A stretch of 64,000 nt of DNA from Agathobaculum massiliense (GTDB lineage Bacteria; Bacillota; Clostridia; Oscillospirales; Butyricicoccaceae), in contig NZ_OMPN01000001.1 of the NCBI RefSeq assembly GCF_900291975.1, forward strand, positions 1,302,001 to 1,366,000. The letters are read 5' to 3'. A program made the position numbers and the translations under genes. The notes beneath the pieces are model-generated. The model was not told the DNA's origin, ran no database searches, and was given only the letters and a program-made list of their open reading frames with translations. Numbering within the stretch: the first letter of the stretch is position 1; every line of letters starts with the position of its first letter. This document shows, piece after piece, positions 17,599 through 26,016 of this stretch.

Positions 17599-19368
17599 TT
17601 AACTCCACAGCGTCAGGTGCTCTGCGATGGGGCCCAACGCCAGCGCAGGTAAGAAAGTCAGCGCAGCAAAAATATAAACAACAAATACCAGAATAATGGC
17701 AAACGACAGTGTGTCGGTATGCAGCGTGCCGGTAGATTCACTGACAAAGCGCTTTTTCATCAGCGAGCCTGCAATAGCCAGCTGGATTACAATGGACAGA
17801 TAGCGGCCAAAGAACATCGCAAGGCCGGCTGTAATATTCCAGAAATAAGTATTATCTGCCAGACCTTCAAAGCCGGAACCATTATTCGCGGCGGAGGATG
17901 CGTATTCATACAGCACCTGACTCAGGCCATGATAGCCCGGATTGGTGATGCCCTCCATACCGCCCGGCGTTGCAACCGCCAACGCGGAAAACGCCAGAAT
18001 CAGCATCGGATGGATGATGATGCACAATGCAGTGAGCTTCATCTCACGGCCTTCGATTTTCTTGCCGAGGTATTCCGGGGTACGGCCGATCATCAGGCCA
18101 CAGATGAATACCGCAAGGATTGCGTACATAATCATGTTCATCAGGCCGACGCCCTTGCCGCCGAAGACGACGTTCAGCATCATATGCAGCAACGGGATCA
18201 TGCCGCCGAGCGGGGTCAGCGTATCATGCATGTTGTTGACCGTACCGGTTGTGAACGAGGTGGTCGTGGTCGTGAACATCGCGGACTGCGCGATACCGAA
18301 GCGCACTTCCTTGCCCTCCATGCTGCCCATCGACTGGTTCAGGCCGGCGTTTGCAAGCGCCGGGTTACCCTGACTTTCCGCCCAGAAGCATACCGACAGG
18401 CCGATGATGAAGATGAGGCCCATTGCAAGGAAAATGCTGCGGCCCTCGCGGCCATAGATGCGCGCAGTCAGGCTGCGGCCCTCGTTCAGGGCAGGCGCGG
18501 TGACGCTGTTCTGGCCAGCCGCTTCCATTGCCGCCTGCTTGCGGTCACGCACCATCTTACCAAAGGTGATAACACAGGCGCCCGGCATGAGCATCATGGA
18601 GTAAAGCTCGATCAGGTTGGACAGGATGGTCGGGTTCTCCAGCGGTGTTGTCGAATTCGCGCCGAGGAAGCCGCCGCCGTTCGTACCGAGGTGCTTGATG
18701 ATCTCAAGCGCCGCGATCGGACCCATTGCGATGGTCTGGAAGGTGCCTTCGATAGTTTCGACAACGACATTCGCATCAAAGTTCTGCGGAACGCCCTGCC
18801 AAACCAGCAGCAGGCCGCCAACAACCGAGAACGGGATCATAATGCGGGTTGTGATGCGCACCAGATCCGCGAAGAAGTTGCCGACGTTGTCCTTTGTCTT
18901 GCCGGCGAGGCCGCGGATAAACGCGACGCAGGCGGCGTAGCCGCTCGATGCGGAGACGAACATCATAAAGATAATGACCAGCATCTGGGAGAGATAGCTC
19001 AGGCCGCTCTCACCCGAGTAGTGCTGCAGGTTGGTGTTCGTCATAAAGCTAATGATCGTGTTAAACGAAAGGGTCGGCTCCATGCCTTCAATCCCGTTCG
19101 GATTGAACAGCCCGATAGACTGGATGCGCAGGATCAGGTATCCGATGAACACCATGACCGCGTTTGTGCCAACCAGCGCAAGCGCGTATTGTTTCCAGTT
19201 CATCCCTTTCTTCGGATCGACCCCGCCGATACGGTAGATGACACCGTCTACGCGGTCAAACACCGGATCGGCAAATGTATGAGCCCCTATGGAAATATGG
19301 TACATATACCGTCCCACAGGGATGACGATGATCAAAAAAATGATAATCGTCAAAAGCAATTGAAGCAT
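17599..19368 (-). CDS. kdpA: Potassium-transporting ATPase subunit A
   Basis: 589 residues, a channel-like K+-binding subunit of KdpFABC related to KtrB/TrkH. It starts [21 protein letters not shown] behind AAGGAGG. About ten membrane helices and the filter loops are visible, for example [39 protein letters not shown] and NNGSGFEGL. It is a little longer than E. coli KdpA (557). Second or third gene of the operon after kdpF. Confidence 0.96.
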   Translation of the reverse strand: MLQLLLTIIIFLIIVIPVGRYMYHISIGAHTFADPVFDRVDGVIYRIGGVDPKKGMNWKQYALALVGTNAVMVFIGYLILRIQSIGLFNPNGIEGMEPTLSFNTIISFMTNTNLQHYSGESGLSYLSQMLVIIFMMFVSASSGYAACVAFIRGLAGKTKDNVGNFFADLVRITTRIMIPFSVVGGLLLVWQGVPQNFDANVVVETIEGTFQTIAMGPIAALEIIKHLGTNGGGFLGANSTTPLENPTILSNLIELYSMMLMPGACVITFGKMVRDRKQAAMEAAGQNSVTAPALNEGRSLTARIYGREGRSIFLAMGLIFIIGLSVCFWAESQGNPALANAGLNQSMGSMEGKEVRFGIAQSAMFTTTTTSFTTGTVNNMHDTLTPLGGMIPLLHMMLNVVFGGKGVGLMNMIMYAILAVFICGLMIGRTPEYLGKKIEGREMKLTALCIIIHPMLILAFSALAVATPGGMEGITNPGYHGLSQVLYEYASSAANNGSGFEGLADNTYFWNITAGLAMFFGRYLSIVIQLAIAGSLMKKRFVSESTGTLHTDTLSFAIILVFVVYIFAALTFLPALALGPIAEHLTLWS

Positions 19369-19401
19369 TGCTGGTTCCTCCTTTTCTTTTATCTCCCGGA
19401 A

Positions 19402-19485
19402 TCAAAATTTCTCCGGATGCACCAGCGCATAGACAAGGTATGCGCCCAGCAGCAGGACAACAAGTCCGATCAACAGCATACTCAC
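19402..19485 (-). CDS. kdpF: KdpF small subunit
   Basis: 27 residues, too short for normal ORF calling. One membrane helix followed by the family ending YLVYALVHPEKF, the standard KdpF signature. The GTG at 19483-19485 is preferred because AAGGGGG lies about 8-10 bases ahead; the ATG two codons later is too far. KdpF binds in the membrane against KdpA and stabilises the complex. It ends 33 bases before kdpA. Confidence 0.88.
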   Translation of the reverse strand: MSMLLIGLVVLLLGAYLVYALVHPEKF

Positions 19486-19499
19486 AGGTTTATTCCCCC

Positions 19500-19598
19500 T
19501 TATTCATCGTTCTCGACTTGCTTGCCGCACCATTTGATCAGCAGCCACACCAGACCGAAACAGGCCAGAAGCGTTGCAACCATCAAACAATCCATCAT
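19500..19598 (-). CDS. Predicted 32-residue membrane protein leading the kdp operon
   Basis: Begins MMDCLMVATLLACFGLVWLL, one membrane helix, then the charged tail KWCGKQVENDE. The ATG at 19596-19598 follows GGAGAAATAAACC. Its stop (19500) is immediately followed by the kdpF ribosome site, so it is the first gene of the operon. I recall similar tiny ORFs in front of kdpF in other genomes but no named family. Probably a second small Kdp accessory peptide (inference). Confidence 0.62.
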   Translation of the reverse strand: MMDCLMVATLLACFGLVWLLIKWCGKQVENDE

Positions 19599-19706
19599 GG
19601 TTTATTTCTCCTTTCTGCATCACGCGCCCGCTGCCAACAGCCAGTGCAGCTGGCAGGCTTTTTATTTTGCTTCCATAGGATAATACAGCAAAATATAATA
19701 AGCGGG

Positions 19707-19732
19707 GATTAAGAAAACCGGGCCGGCATTAA
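19707..19732 (-). promoter_or_regulatory. Potassium-module motif and promoter region of kdp
   Basis: In gene orientation TTAATGCCGG, CCC, then GGTTTTCTTAATC: the same elements as at 14403-14421 and 14736-14755 with extra bases in the middle. A TATTATATT stretch (about 19692-19700) just downstream could be the -10 box. It lies between kdpD (stop 19747) and the first small gene of the operon. Confidence 0.5.
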
Positions 19733-19746
19733 CAAGAAATAAATAT

Positions 19747-22431
19747 TCATCCAATCCGGATTTCCGGCCTTTCTGTCCGATCCGTCCGGAAAACCGGAAG
19801 CGTAAATTGAAAAATTGTGCCGGTGGGGCGGTTATCCGATATCGTTAATTGTCCCCCGTGCAGCGAAACAATTGACTGGCAGAGGCCCAGACCGATCCCC
19901 AGCCCCCTCTGGCAGTCGGCTTTTCCCTGGCCGACCGTATAAAACATATCAAACAAATGCTTTTTCGCTTCCTCCGGAATACCCGGCCCGTCATCCGCTA
20001 CGATGATATGCGCCATATCGTCCTTCCTGTATCCACGCAAGGTGATGTTGGAGCCTTTTGGCGTATACTGGATCGCATTATCCATCAGATTCACGAGTAC
20101 TCGCTCGACCAGCTGTGCATTCACCGAAACCATGAGCATCGGGTCATCCATCTGCACGGCAATATGATGATCCGCCAGCCTCCTGCCCAGCCGGGATACC
20201 GCCGAGCGGAACAGATCATCCAGCAGCTCGGGCGTCATTTTGAAGTTTTCCTTATCCGTCTCCAGCTGCGTGGCAACCAACAGGTTTTCTGTCATGTTGA
20301 TAAGCCAATTGGTGTCGTCATGGATCAAAGTATACAGTTTTTTTCTGGATTCCCGAGGCAGCTTGTCCTCATTTTGCATCAAAATGCTCGCGCTACCGTT
20401 GATGTTGGTAAGAGGCGTCCGTAAATCATGGGAAACCGCACGAAGCAGGCTGGCCTGCAGCCGCTCTTTCTGCGTCTGGAGGGCGGCCCTGTTTTTCTCC
20501 TCTTCCAGCCGGATTCTTTCCTGGCTAAGGCCGCATTCGCTCAGGAGAGCGATCATCAGGTTCTTCTCAAAGGCATCCGGAACCGAGTACCCCACAACCG
20601 GGATGCCGACGATTCCCATGACACCCTGCGATCCGCGCACGGATAAAAACAGCCATTTGGAGTTCGGCAGCGTATTGGTCGTCGCGCCCCCATGCTTATT
20701 GTTTTTTTGCACCCATCCGGCAACGGCCATCTCCTCTGCGCTTAGCTCCGCCAAGGTTCTCTCTTCATCTGCCGGTTCAATCCGGAACACGAGCTCCTTG
20801 CCCGATTCACTCAAAGCGTAAAGAATCGGGCGGTCGAACAGACGGTTCAATTGCTCAGCCGTCAGTCTCAGGCAGTCCCACTCGGTACGTCCTTGCTGTA
20901 ATTTCTGGCTGCTTTCCAGAAGCAGTTCCGTATAATAACCTTTTTGCGCAGCAAGGCGCGCCTGCTCTTTCACCCTGCTTGCGAGCGAGCTGGCAATCAT
21001 GCTGGAAAAAAGCATGATTATAAATGTTACCGGATAGCTTGGGTCGTTCACCTGAAAGGTGAGCTGCGGCTCTGTGAAAAAGTAATTAAACGCCGCAACA
21101 CTGAAAAAGGAACAGGCCGCGCCATAAATGTGGCTGCCGGTCCAGACTGCGGCTATCAGCACGCCCAGAATGTAGACTGTTATAATATTCGACTCACTGA
21201 AGCCCGCGTTATAAAACAAGGCTCCTACCATGGTAGAAACCAGCAGGCACAGGAGTATGCTCCCCGTGCTTTTCCATGTAAACCGTTCTTTGGGCATTCG
21301 GGACTTATGAAATGTTTTTTTGTAGAGCGGCTGCCGGTCCGGAATAATATACACATCCAGATCTGTCAGCTCAATCAGGCGGTCCGCCAACCCTTTTCTG
21401 CCGAGCAGCGGATTCTGCCGGTGATTCATCCGCCCCATCACAATCTTAGTGATGCCGCTGACCCTTGCATATTCCGCAATCTGTTCCGCCGGATCAGCGC
21501 CATACACGGTCGCAATCTGCGCCCCCAGCTGCTCTGCAAGCCTGAGATTGCTCCGCAGGCGTTTAATATTTTCTCCCGATAGCTCTTTTGTTCCCGGGGT
21601 TTGCACAAAGAGCGCGGTAAACCCGCTGTGGAACGCATCCGCCATCCGCGCCGCAGTACGGATTACCTTCGCATTGGATGGCGCCGAGGAAAGGCAAAGC
21701 AGAATATGTTCCCCTGCCCTGGCTGATTTTTCTTTTCCCTCATGCAGTGCGGCGCGGTTGAGCTGATCCGCTGTCCTGCGCATGGCGATCTCGCGCAGCG
21801 CGGCCAGATTTTCCGTTGTGAAAAAATGGCTCAACGCCCGTTTTGCCTGACGCTCCCGGTATACTTTCCCCTCCTCCAGACGCTTGACCAACGCTTCCGG
21901 TTCAATGTCCACCAGTTCAACCTGATTGGCACGGTCAAATACATGGTCAGGAATGCGTTCGTTTACCATCACCCCTGTGATTGAAGACACCAGATCGTTC
22001 AGCGATTCCAGATGCTGGACATTGACCGTAGTATAGACATTGATCCCCGCCTGCAGAAGCTCCTCTACATCCTGATACCGCTTGGTATGGCGGCTGCCCG
22101 GTGCGTTATTATGCGCCAGCTCATCTACCAGAATCAGCTGAGGCTTCCTCTGCAGCGCGCGGTCCAGATCCAGTTCCTTCAGTGTGATCCCCTTGTATGC
22201 AATCTCTTTATTGGACAGGGTCTCCAGACCCTCCAGCAGCGCCAGCGTATCCGGCCGTGCATGCGGTTCCACATAACCCACGACAACGTCAATGCCTTCC
22301 CGCTGCGCCTGATGGGCTGCTTCCAGCATTGCATAGGTTTTTCCCACACCTGCCGCATAGCCAAAAAAAATTTTTAATCGGCCCTGCTTTGCCGGCAGAT
22401 CCCGGCCGGATGAAACAGTTCCCTTTTCCAT
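19747..22431 (-). CDS. kdpD: KdpD osmosensitive K+ sensor histidine kinase, canonical copy
   Basis: 894 residues. The start is MEKGTVSSGRD (ATG 22429-22431) behind AAGGAGGGGG; the upstream extension is not used. Domain order: KdpD domain with a standard Walker A (GYAAGVGKT, 24-32) and DELAHNN motif, Usp domain (about 250-370), four membrane helices (about 405-505), GAF, HisKA with His668 in AVSHDLRTPLTNI, HATPase with DDGPGIPEE and GLGIGLGLCQS. It precedes the kdp operon but has no response regulator beside it; the only KdpE is 10 kb away beside the second KdpD. It should sense low K+ and control kdpFABC. Confidence 0.93.
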   Translation of the reverse strand: MEKGTVSSGRDLPAKQGRLKIFFGYAAGVGKTYAMLEAAHQAQREGIDVVVGYVEPHARPDTLALLEGLETLSNKEIAYKGITLKELDLDRALQRKPQLILVDELAHNNAPGSRHTKRYQDVEELLQAGINVYTTVNVQHLESLNDLVSSITGVMVNERIPDHVFDRANQVELVDIEPEALVKRLEEGKVYRERQAKRALSHFFTTENLAALREIAMRRTADQLNRAALHEGKEKSARAGEHILLCLSSAPSNAKVIRTAARMADAFHSGFTALFVQTPGTKELSGENIKRLRSNLRLAEQLGAQIATVYGADPAEQIAEYARVSGITKIVMGRMNHRQNPLLGRKGLADRLIELTDLDVYIIPDRQPLYKKTFHKSRMPKERFTWKSTGSILLCLLVSTMVGALFYNAGFSESNIITVYILGVLIAAVWTGSHIYGAACSFFSVAAFNYFFTEPQLTFQVNDPSYPVTFIIMLFSSMIASSLASRVKEQARLAAQKGYYTELLLESSQKLQQGRTEWDCLRLTAEQLNRLFDRPILYALSESGKELVFRIEPADEERTLAELSAEEMAVAGWVQKNNKHGGATTNTLPNSKWLFLSVRGSQGVMGIVGIPVVGYSVPDAFEKNLMIALLSECGLSQERIRLEEEKNRAALQTQKERLQASLLRAVSHDLRTPLTNINGSASILMQNEDKLPRESRKKLYTLIHDDTNWLINMTENLLVATQLETDKENFKMTPELLDDLFRSAVSRLGRRLADHHIAVQMDDPMLMVSVNAQLVERVLVNLMDNAIQYTPKGSNITLRGYRKDDMAHIIVADDGPGIPEEAKKHLFDMFYTVGQGKADCQRGLGIGLGLCQSIVSLHGGQLTISDNRPTGTIFQFTLPVFRTDRTERPEIRIG

Positions 22432-22616
22432 ATGTCCCCCTCCTTTATAAAGCGCGTATTCTCTCGTGCAAAATATAAATATCATCCCTCACCTTACGGA
22501 AAGATAAAGAAAATCCAATTTGTATTAAAACTGCATAAAGCCCACTTCCAAATACATCCATATCAGCCGATGCCCCTCCATCTCGATCACAGATTGCTGT
22601 GCTGCGGAGATGATAG

Positions 22617-22666
22617 GGGCAGGGCCAACGCATTTTACAAACAGGTAAAACGCTTTGTCCCTGCCC
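22617..22666. repeat. Long imperfect hairpin in a gene-free stretch
   Basis: 22-bp arms (22617-22638 and 22645-22666) with three mismatches and an AAACAG loop, GGGCAGGG/CCCTGCCC at the base. No T run on either side, so it is not an ordinary terminator. It lies about 190 bases upstream of kdpD. The surrounding 22432-23080 interval shows no gene that I trust. Confidence 0.55.
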
Positions 22667-23080
22667 TATACATCGTGGTGTTATTCCTGATACGGTCATA
22701 CAATGCGACACTATGTTCCGACATTCATATCCGCAGCGGGCGGTTGAGCTCCTATTGGCATTGTATTACGCTATCGTCACAGCACAAACTCGCTCTTACA
22801 ATCCCGAGGCATAGATACTTCTACGTCACCAAAATTCATCCACATCGTTTTCCGCTGTATTCATTTCGGCTGTTATCTTCTGTATCCTCCTTATATGAAG
22901 TCTATAACCCACCGTGTCATTTCCATCTCGCTAAAATGGGAAAGAACATGGTCTGGCATATCCCAATTCTCAGATATGCCATCACACCATCTGATATATG
23001 ATTTTAGTGCAATAAATAATTGAAAAGCACATGCGGATATTTCTCATCTACGCAACTGCAGCCACAGCATCGGTACTGCT

Positions 23081-23575
23081 TCACTTTTTCAGCCACGCTT
23101 CAAAAGCATCCAGAGAGATTTCCCCATTCCGGCACGCATCCCGATGCTTTTTCGCCTCTGCCGTCCATGCATTGAATTTTCCCGCGTCATCGTGCCGTAG
23201 CGGATGCAGGCGTTGTGCGTCTTGTAAGCACGGTTTTAGGCGCGGGGGATCGGGTTTCCGAGCAGCTTTTTCTGGTAGACACACGCGGCACCAGCATCCC
23301 GGCAGGTCTTGCTTTTTCATATTCGTGCGAACAGAGGGTAAGCGCATCGGTGTACGTTTCCAGATCTCCCAGTACCGGCGGTAAATATCCTCCGTTTCCG
23401 GGCTCAGGCAATCGAACAGAAGCGTTGCACATCTGTCCTGACCTTGTCCAGCTCATCGCGGAAATCAGTGGCAATCGAAGGAGCAATATTGTAGAAGCTT
23501 TTGACAAGCAGCGGCGCAAGCTGCATAACCAGCAGATAGAGAAAAGGATTATCCACACATGCTGGAAACGGAACA
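23081..23575 (-). pseudogene. Decayed DUF6076-like mobile-element protein
   Basis: Read on the minus strand with several frameshifts: NPFLYLLVMQLAPLLVKSFY, then PETEDIYRRYWEIWKRTP, then RAYKTHNACIRYGTMTR, then KFNAWTAEAKKHRDACRNGE and ISLDAFEAWLKK with a stop at 23081. The ending (AYKTH..R.GTMT ... FxxW..EAK..RD.. .G.xSxxxFExWLK) matches what I remember of DUF6076-type proteins found on clostridial mobile elements. No intact frame is left. Confidence 0.42.
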
Positions 23576-23641
23576 GGAGTTCGTTCCATTCCCCATGTTT
23601 TCCTCTCCTGCCTGTTCCCTCTGCAAAAAGAGGGGATGAAT

Positions 23642-23836
23642 ATGAAACGGATGGCATATGAGGACTATTCTGACGTGCCGAACGCCGAGCAGCTTGCCGC
23701 ACTGCTTGGCATCTCGCGCGCGAGCGCGTACCAGTTGATGAATCGCGCAGACTTCCCCACGCTCCACATCGGCAAACGTAAATTGGCGCCCAAAGACAAA
23801 GTCCTTGCATGGGTAGACCGGCAGACCATGCCATGA
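23642..23836 (+). CDS. Excisionase-like helix-turn-helix protein
   Basis: 64 residues from ATG 23642, six bases after AGAGGGG (an earlier ATG touches the site). AEQLAALLGISRASAYQLMN, then RADFPTLHIGKRKLAPKDKV, is a MerR/excisionase-type winged helix (helix_turn_helix_17 kind). It is clearly related to the 36598-36828 protein. Such proteins direct excision or local regulation of integrated elements. It is flanked by decayed genes and is probably a leftover of an element. Confidence 0.65.
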   Translation: MKRMAYEDYSDVPNAEQLAALLGISRASAYQLMNRADFPTLHIGKRKLAPKDKVLAWVDRQTMP

Positions 23837-24173
23837 CCACGCAAGCGAAATTCAGCGTTTTCCGAACTTTTGGCGGCTTTTCGGCCCCGCGGTTTTGCTT
23901 CCAGGTCCAGCGGTAATTTGGCCGAAAGCACACCTTTCTTCCCATAAACCGAAAGTACCGAAAAGGTGTACTTTTACAGGCGCTGTAAGGTTATAAATAC
24001 CGCACCAAGAAGTTGTTAAACAGAAATGGCTTGCAACAAGTAAGAATTATAGCAGTGTAAAGGTAAGAGATGACAGTGCGCGTCTGCTCACTGCCGGAAG
24101 AAAAGACCGCGTTCCTGTGCTGGAGGCATCACGGAAATACCAACGGCCATGATTCTGAGCGGAGGTGATGTGT

Positions 24174-24263
24174 ATGGCAGCTTTTCTCTGTCCCAAAGCT
24201 GAAGCCATAGCAAAACCGCAGTTTTATCACACCTCCGGCATCGGAACATTGAAACTTAACTGA
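24174..24263 (+). CDS. Tiny ORF with strong ribosome site
   Basis: 29 codons starting MAAFLCPKAEAIAKPQFYHT, with GGAGGTGA five bases ahead of the ATG. No family recognised. It lies in the relic region and may be a mobile-element peptide or a chance frame. Confidence 0.3.
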   Translation: MAAFLCPKAEAIAKPQFYHTSGIGTLKLN

Positions 24264-24277
24264 TTGGCGTCGCGTAA

Positions 24278-24484
24278 TTGGACGGCCGTGATATATCGCA
24301 GCTTTGTAAAGAGTTGCAGCAATATAGCGCGGAGATCCAACTGACTACATGGAGCTTTCGCGAAGTCTTTTGCTATCTGCTCGAAGCGAAAGGTTACAGT
24401 GAAAAAGAACTTTGCAAAAAATGTAACCTTGCAATTGCTTGTTATGCTCTTTATCGGCATAGGATTCAGTATAACGGTATCTGA
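24278..24484 (+). pseudogene. Possible remnant of an HTH repressor
   Basis: The frame contains FREVFCYLLEAKGYSEKELC followed by KKCNL, which looks like the first two helices of an XRE-type DNA-binding domain. There is no start with a ribosome site and the rest of the domain is missing. Weak call. Confidence 0.25.
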
Positions 24485-24507
24485 GTATCTGTTGGGACTG
24501 AGAGGGT

Positions 24508-24702
24508 ATGGCACTCAGCAAACGAAATCTTGTCCACCTTGCTTACCGCTACTTGATCGAGAACCACCAGGGTATCCCGATCGAGGATGCAAATAAGCTC
24601 CTGACAGAACTGTTCAAGGGAACGCATACATCGCTTGACAGGATATTGTTGGGACCCAAGGGATACATACCCGACAACGACCAGACAGGTAAGAAGAAGT
24701 AA
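24508..24702 (+). CDS. Hypothetical 64-residue protein
   Basis: Frame starting MALSKRNLVHLAYRYLIENH and ending in a lysine-rich tail. The composition is protein-like (LLTELFKGTHTSLDRILLGP) but the ribosome site is weak and I recognise no family. It ends 12 bases before a strong terminator, which supports expression. It could be the last intact piece of a decayed operon. Confidence 0.4.
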   Translation: MALSKRNLVHLAYRYLIENHQGIPIEDANKLLTELFKGTHTSLDRILLGPKGYIPDNDQTGKKK

Positions 24703-24714
24703 GAATGCGGCAAT

Positions 24715-24750
24715 AAATGGAGGGATGCTTCATAAAGCATCCCTCCATTT
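24715..24750. terminator. Rho-independent terminator
   Basis: Perfect 16-bp stem (24715-24730 with 24735-24750), loop CATA, T run on the plus strand; also able to act on the minus-strand dehydrogenase operon ending at 24825. Confidence 0.85.
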
Positions 24751-24824
24751 TCTATACATATTTCTATTATCAACAAGCGCGCCCCATCTATGCGTGCCGT
24801 GATTCTAACGCCCAACAGGATTTC

Positions 24825-25928
24825 CTACAGCATCTTCAATACCGCCTTGATGCACTTGCCGGAGCCGGACTCCTCAAACGCTTCGTTGATCTGCTCGAAC
24901 GGATAGAACTTGATCAGTTTATCAAACGGGAACATGCCCTTTTTGTAGTAGTCGAGCAGTTTGGGGATGAACAGCTTGGGAATGGCATCGCCCTCGACAA
25001 TGCCGATCAGGCTCTTGGCGTCGCCCATCAGCTCGGCCTGGATGTTGAACGTCACGTCGCCGGTTGCGCCGAGCACGACCGCCGTACCCATGAAGCGGCA
25101 GGACGCCAGGGCTTTCTTGACAAAATCGGGTACGCCCGACGTGTCGATGGCATAATTGACACCGCCATCTGTGATTTCATTTTTGATTGTACCCACGATG
25201 TCGTCGACTTCCTTGCGGTTGATGGTGTGGGTCGCGCCCAGCTCTTTTGCCAGCTCCAGGCTCTTCGGGTTGCCACCTACCGCAATAATCGTTTCACAGC
25301 CCGCGATCTTGGCAGCCATAATCGCACTCATGCCGACCGTACCGCAGCCAAACACCGCTATGGACGAGCCGAACTCCGGCCGCAGGCGGTTGAGCACAGC
25401 GCCTGCACCGGTCTGGATGCCGCATCCCATCGGCCCGACGAGCGCAAGGTCGATATCGTCGTACTGCACCTTGACCGCGCTGGCTTCGTTGACGACCACA
25501 TGAGTCGCAAACGAGGACTGGCCGAAAAACGTAGCCAGCGGCGTACCATCCAGCGCAGACAGGCGCGACGTGCCATCCGGCTGCACGCCGCCGAAGTTGA
25601 TGGCGTTGAAGTTCTCGCACGCGTGCTGGTGGGCGGTCATGCAGTTGTGGCAGCGGCCGCAGTAGCCGAACGATATGCCCACCTTGTCCCCAGGCTGGAA
25701 TTCCGTGACCTCGGGGCCGACCGCCTCGACGACGCCGCAGCCTTCATGGCCGAGCACTGCGGGCAGTGGGACCGGAATGACCTGCTGGCGGGCTGCGTCG
25801 TCGGTGTGGCATACGCCGCAGGCGGTGATCTTCACCAGGATTTCATGCTTCTGCGGGGCGGCCAGCTCGACTTCCTCGATCTGGAACGGCGCGCCGGGCG
25901 CGTGGGTAACGGCAGCTTTGATTTTCAT
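24825..25928 (-). CDS. Zinc-dependent alcohol dehydrogenase, aryl/benzyl-alcohol type
   Basis: 367 residues of the medium-chain dehydrogenase family. The catalytic zinc ligands are Cys in ACGVCHTDD, His in LGHEGCG and Cys in GPMGCGIQTGAG; the structural zinc site is CGRCHNCMTAHQHAC. The Rossmann loop is AVFGCGTVGMSAI. The MGCGIQTGAG stretch and general build resemble benzyl-alcohol (XylB-like) and long-chain alcohol dehydrogenases. It converts an alcohol to an aldehyde with NAD(P). It lies 88 bases after the OYE-type reductase, in the same direction, so the two probably work together. Confidence 0.85.
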   Translation of the reverse strand: MKIKAAVTHAPGAPFQIEEVELAAPQKHEILVKITACGVCHTDDAARQQVIPVPLPAVLGHEGCGVVEAVGPEVTEFQPGDKVGISFGYCGRCHNCMTAHQHACENFNAINFGGVQPDGTSRLSALDGTPLATFFGQSSFATHVVVNEASAVKVQYDDIDLALVGPMGCGIQTGAGAVLNRLRPEFGSSIAVFGCGTVGMSAIMAAKIAGCETIIAVGGNPKSLELAKELGATHTINRKEVDDIVGTIKNEITDGGVNYAIDTSGVPDFVKKALASCRFMGTAVVLGATGDVTFNIQAELMGDAKSLIGIVEGDAIPKLFIPKLLDYYKKGMFPFDKLIKFYPFEQINEAFEESGSGKCIKAVLKML

Positions 25929-26016
25929 GGAGTGGTCCTCCTCGTATCAGGATAAAAATGGAATTTCCAAAGGCCCGCGGGGCGCGGACCAAGGATGCGG
26001 GGATAGGCGCGGCGGT

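Noticed and set aside
17719-19683. 654-codon open frame on the plus strand
   Set aside because: It lies opposite kdpA and the small kdp genes, is rich in His, Arg and Gln, has no ribosome site and no family motif. GC-rich codon use on one strand opens antisense frames here.
22445-22711. 88-codon open frame on the minus strand just before kdpD
   Set aside because: No start with a ribosome site and no recognisable motif, although the last 45 residues look faintly helical.
22432-23001. 189-codon open frame on the plus strand upstream of kdpD
   Set aside because: No ribosome site, His/Tyr-rich composition, and interrupted by the long hairpin. I treat the interval as non-coding or decayed.
24508-24702. 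Taken at first as an excisionase
   Set aside because: It lacks the HTH pattern seen in the 23642 and 36598 genes, so I leave it as hypothetical.
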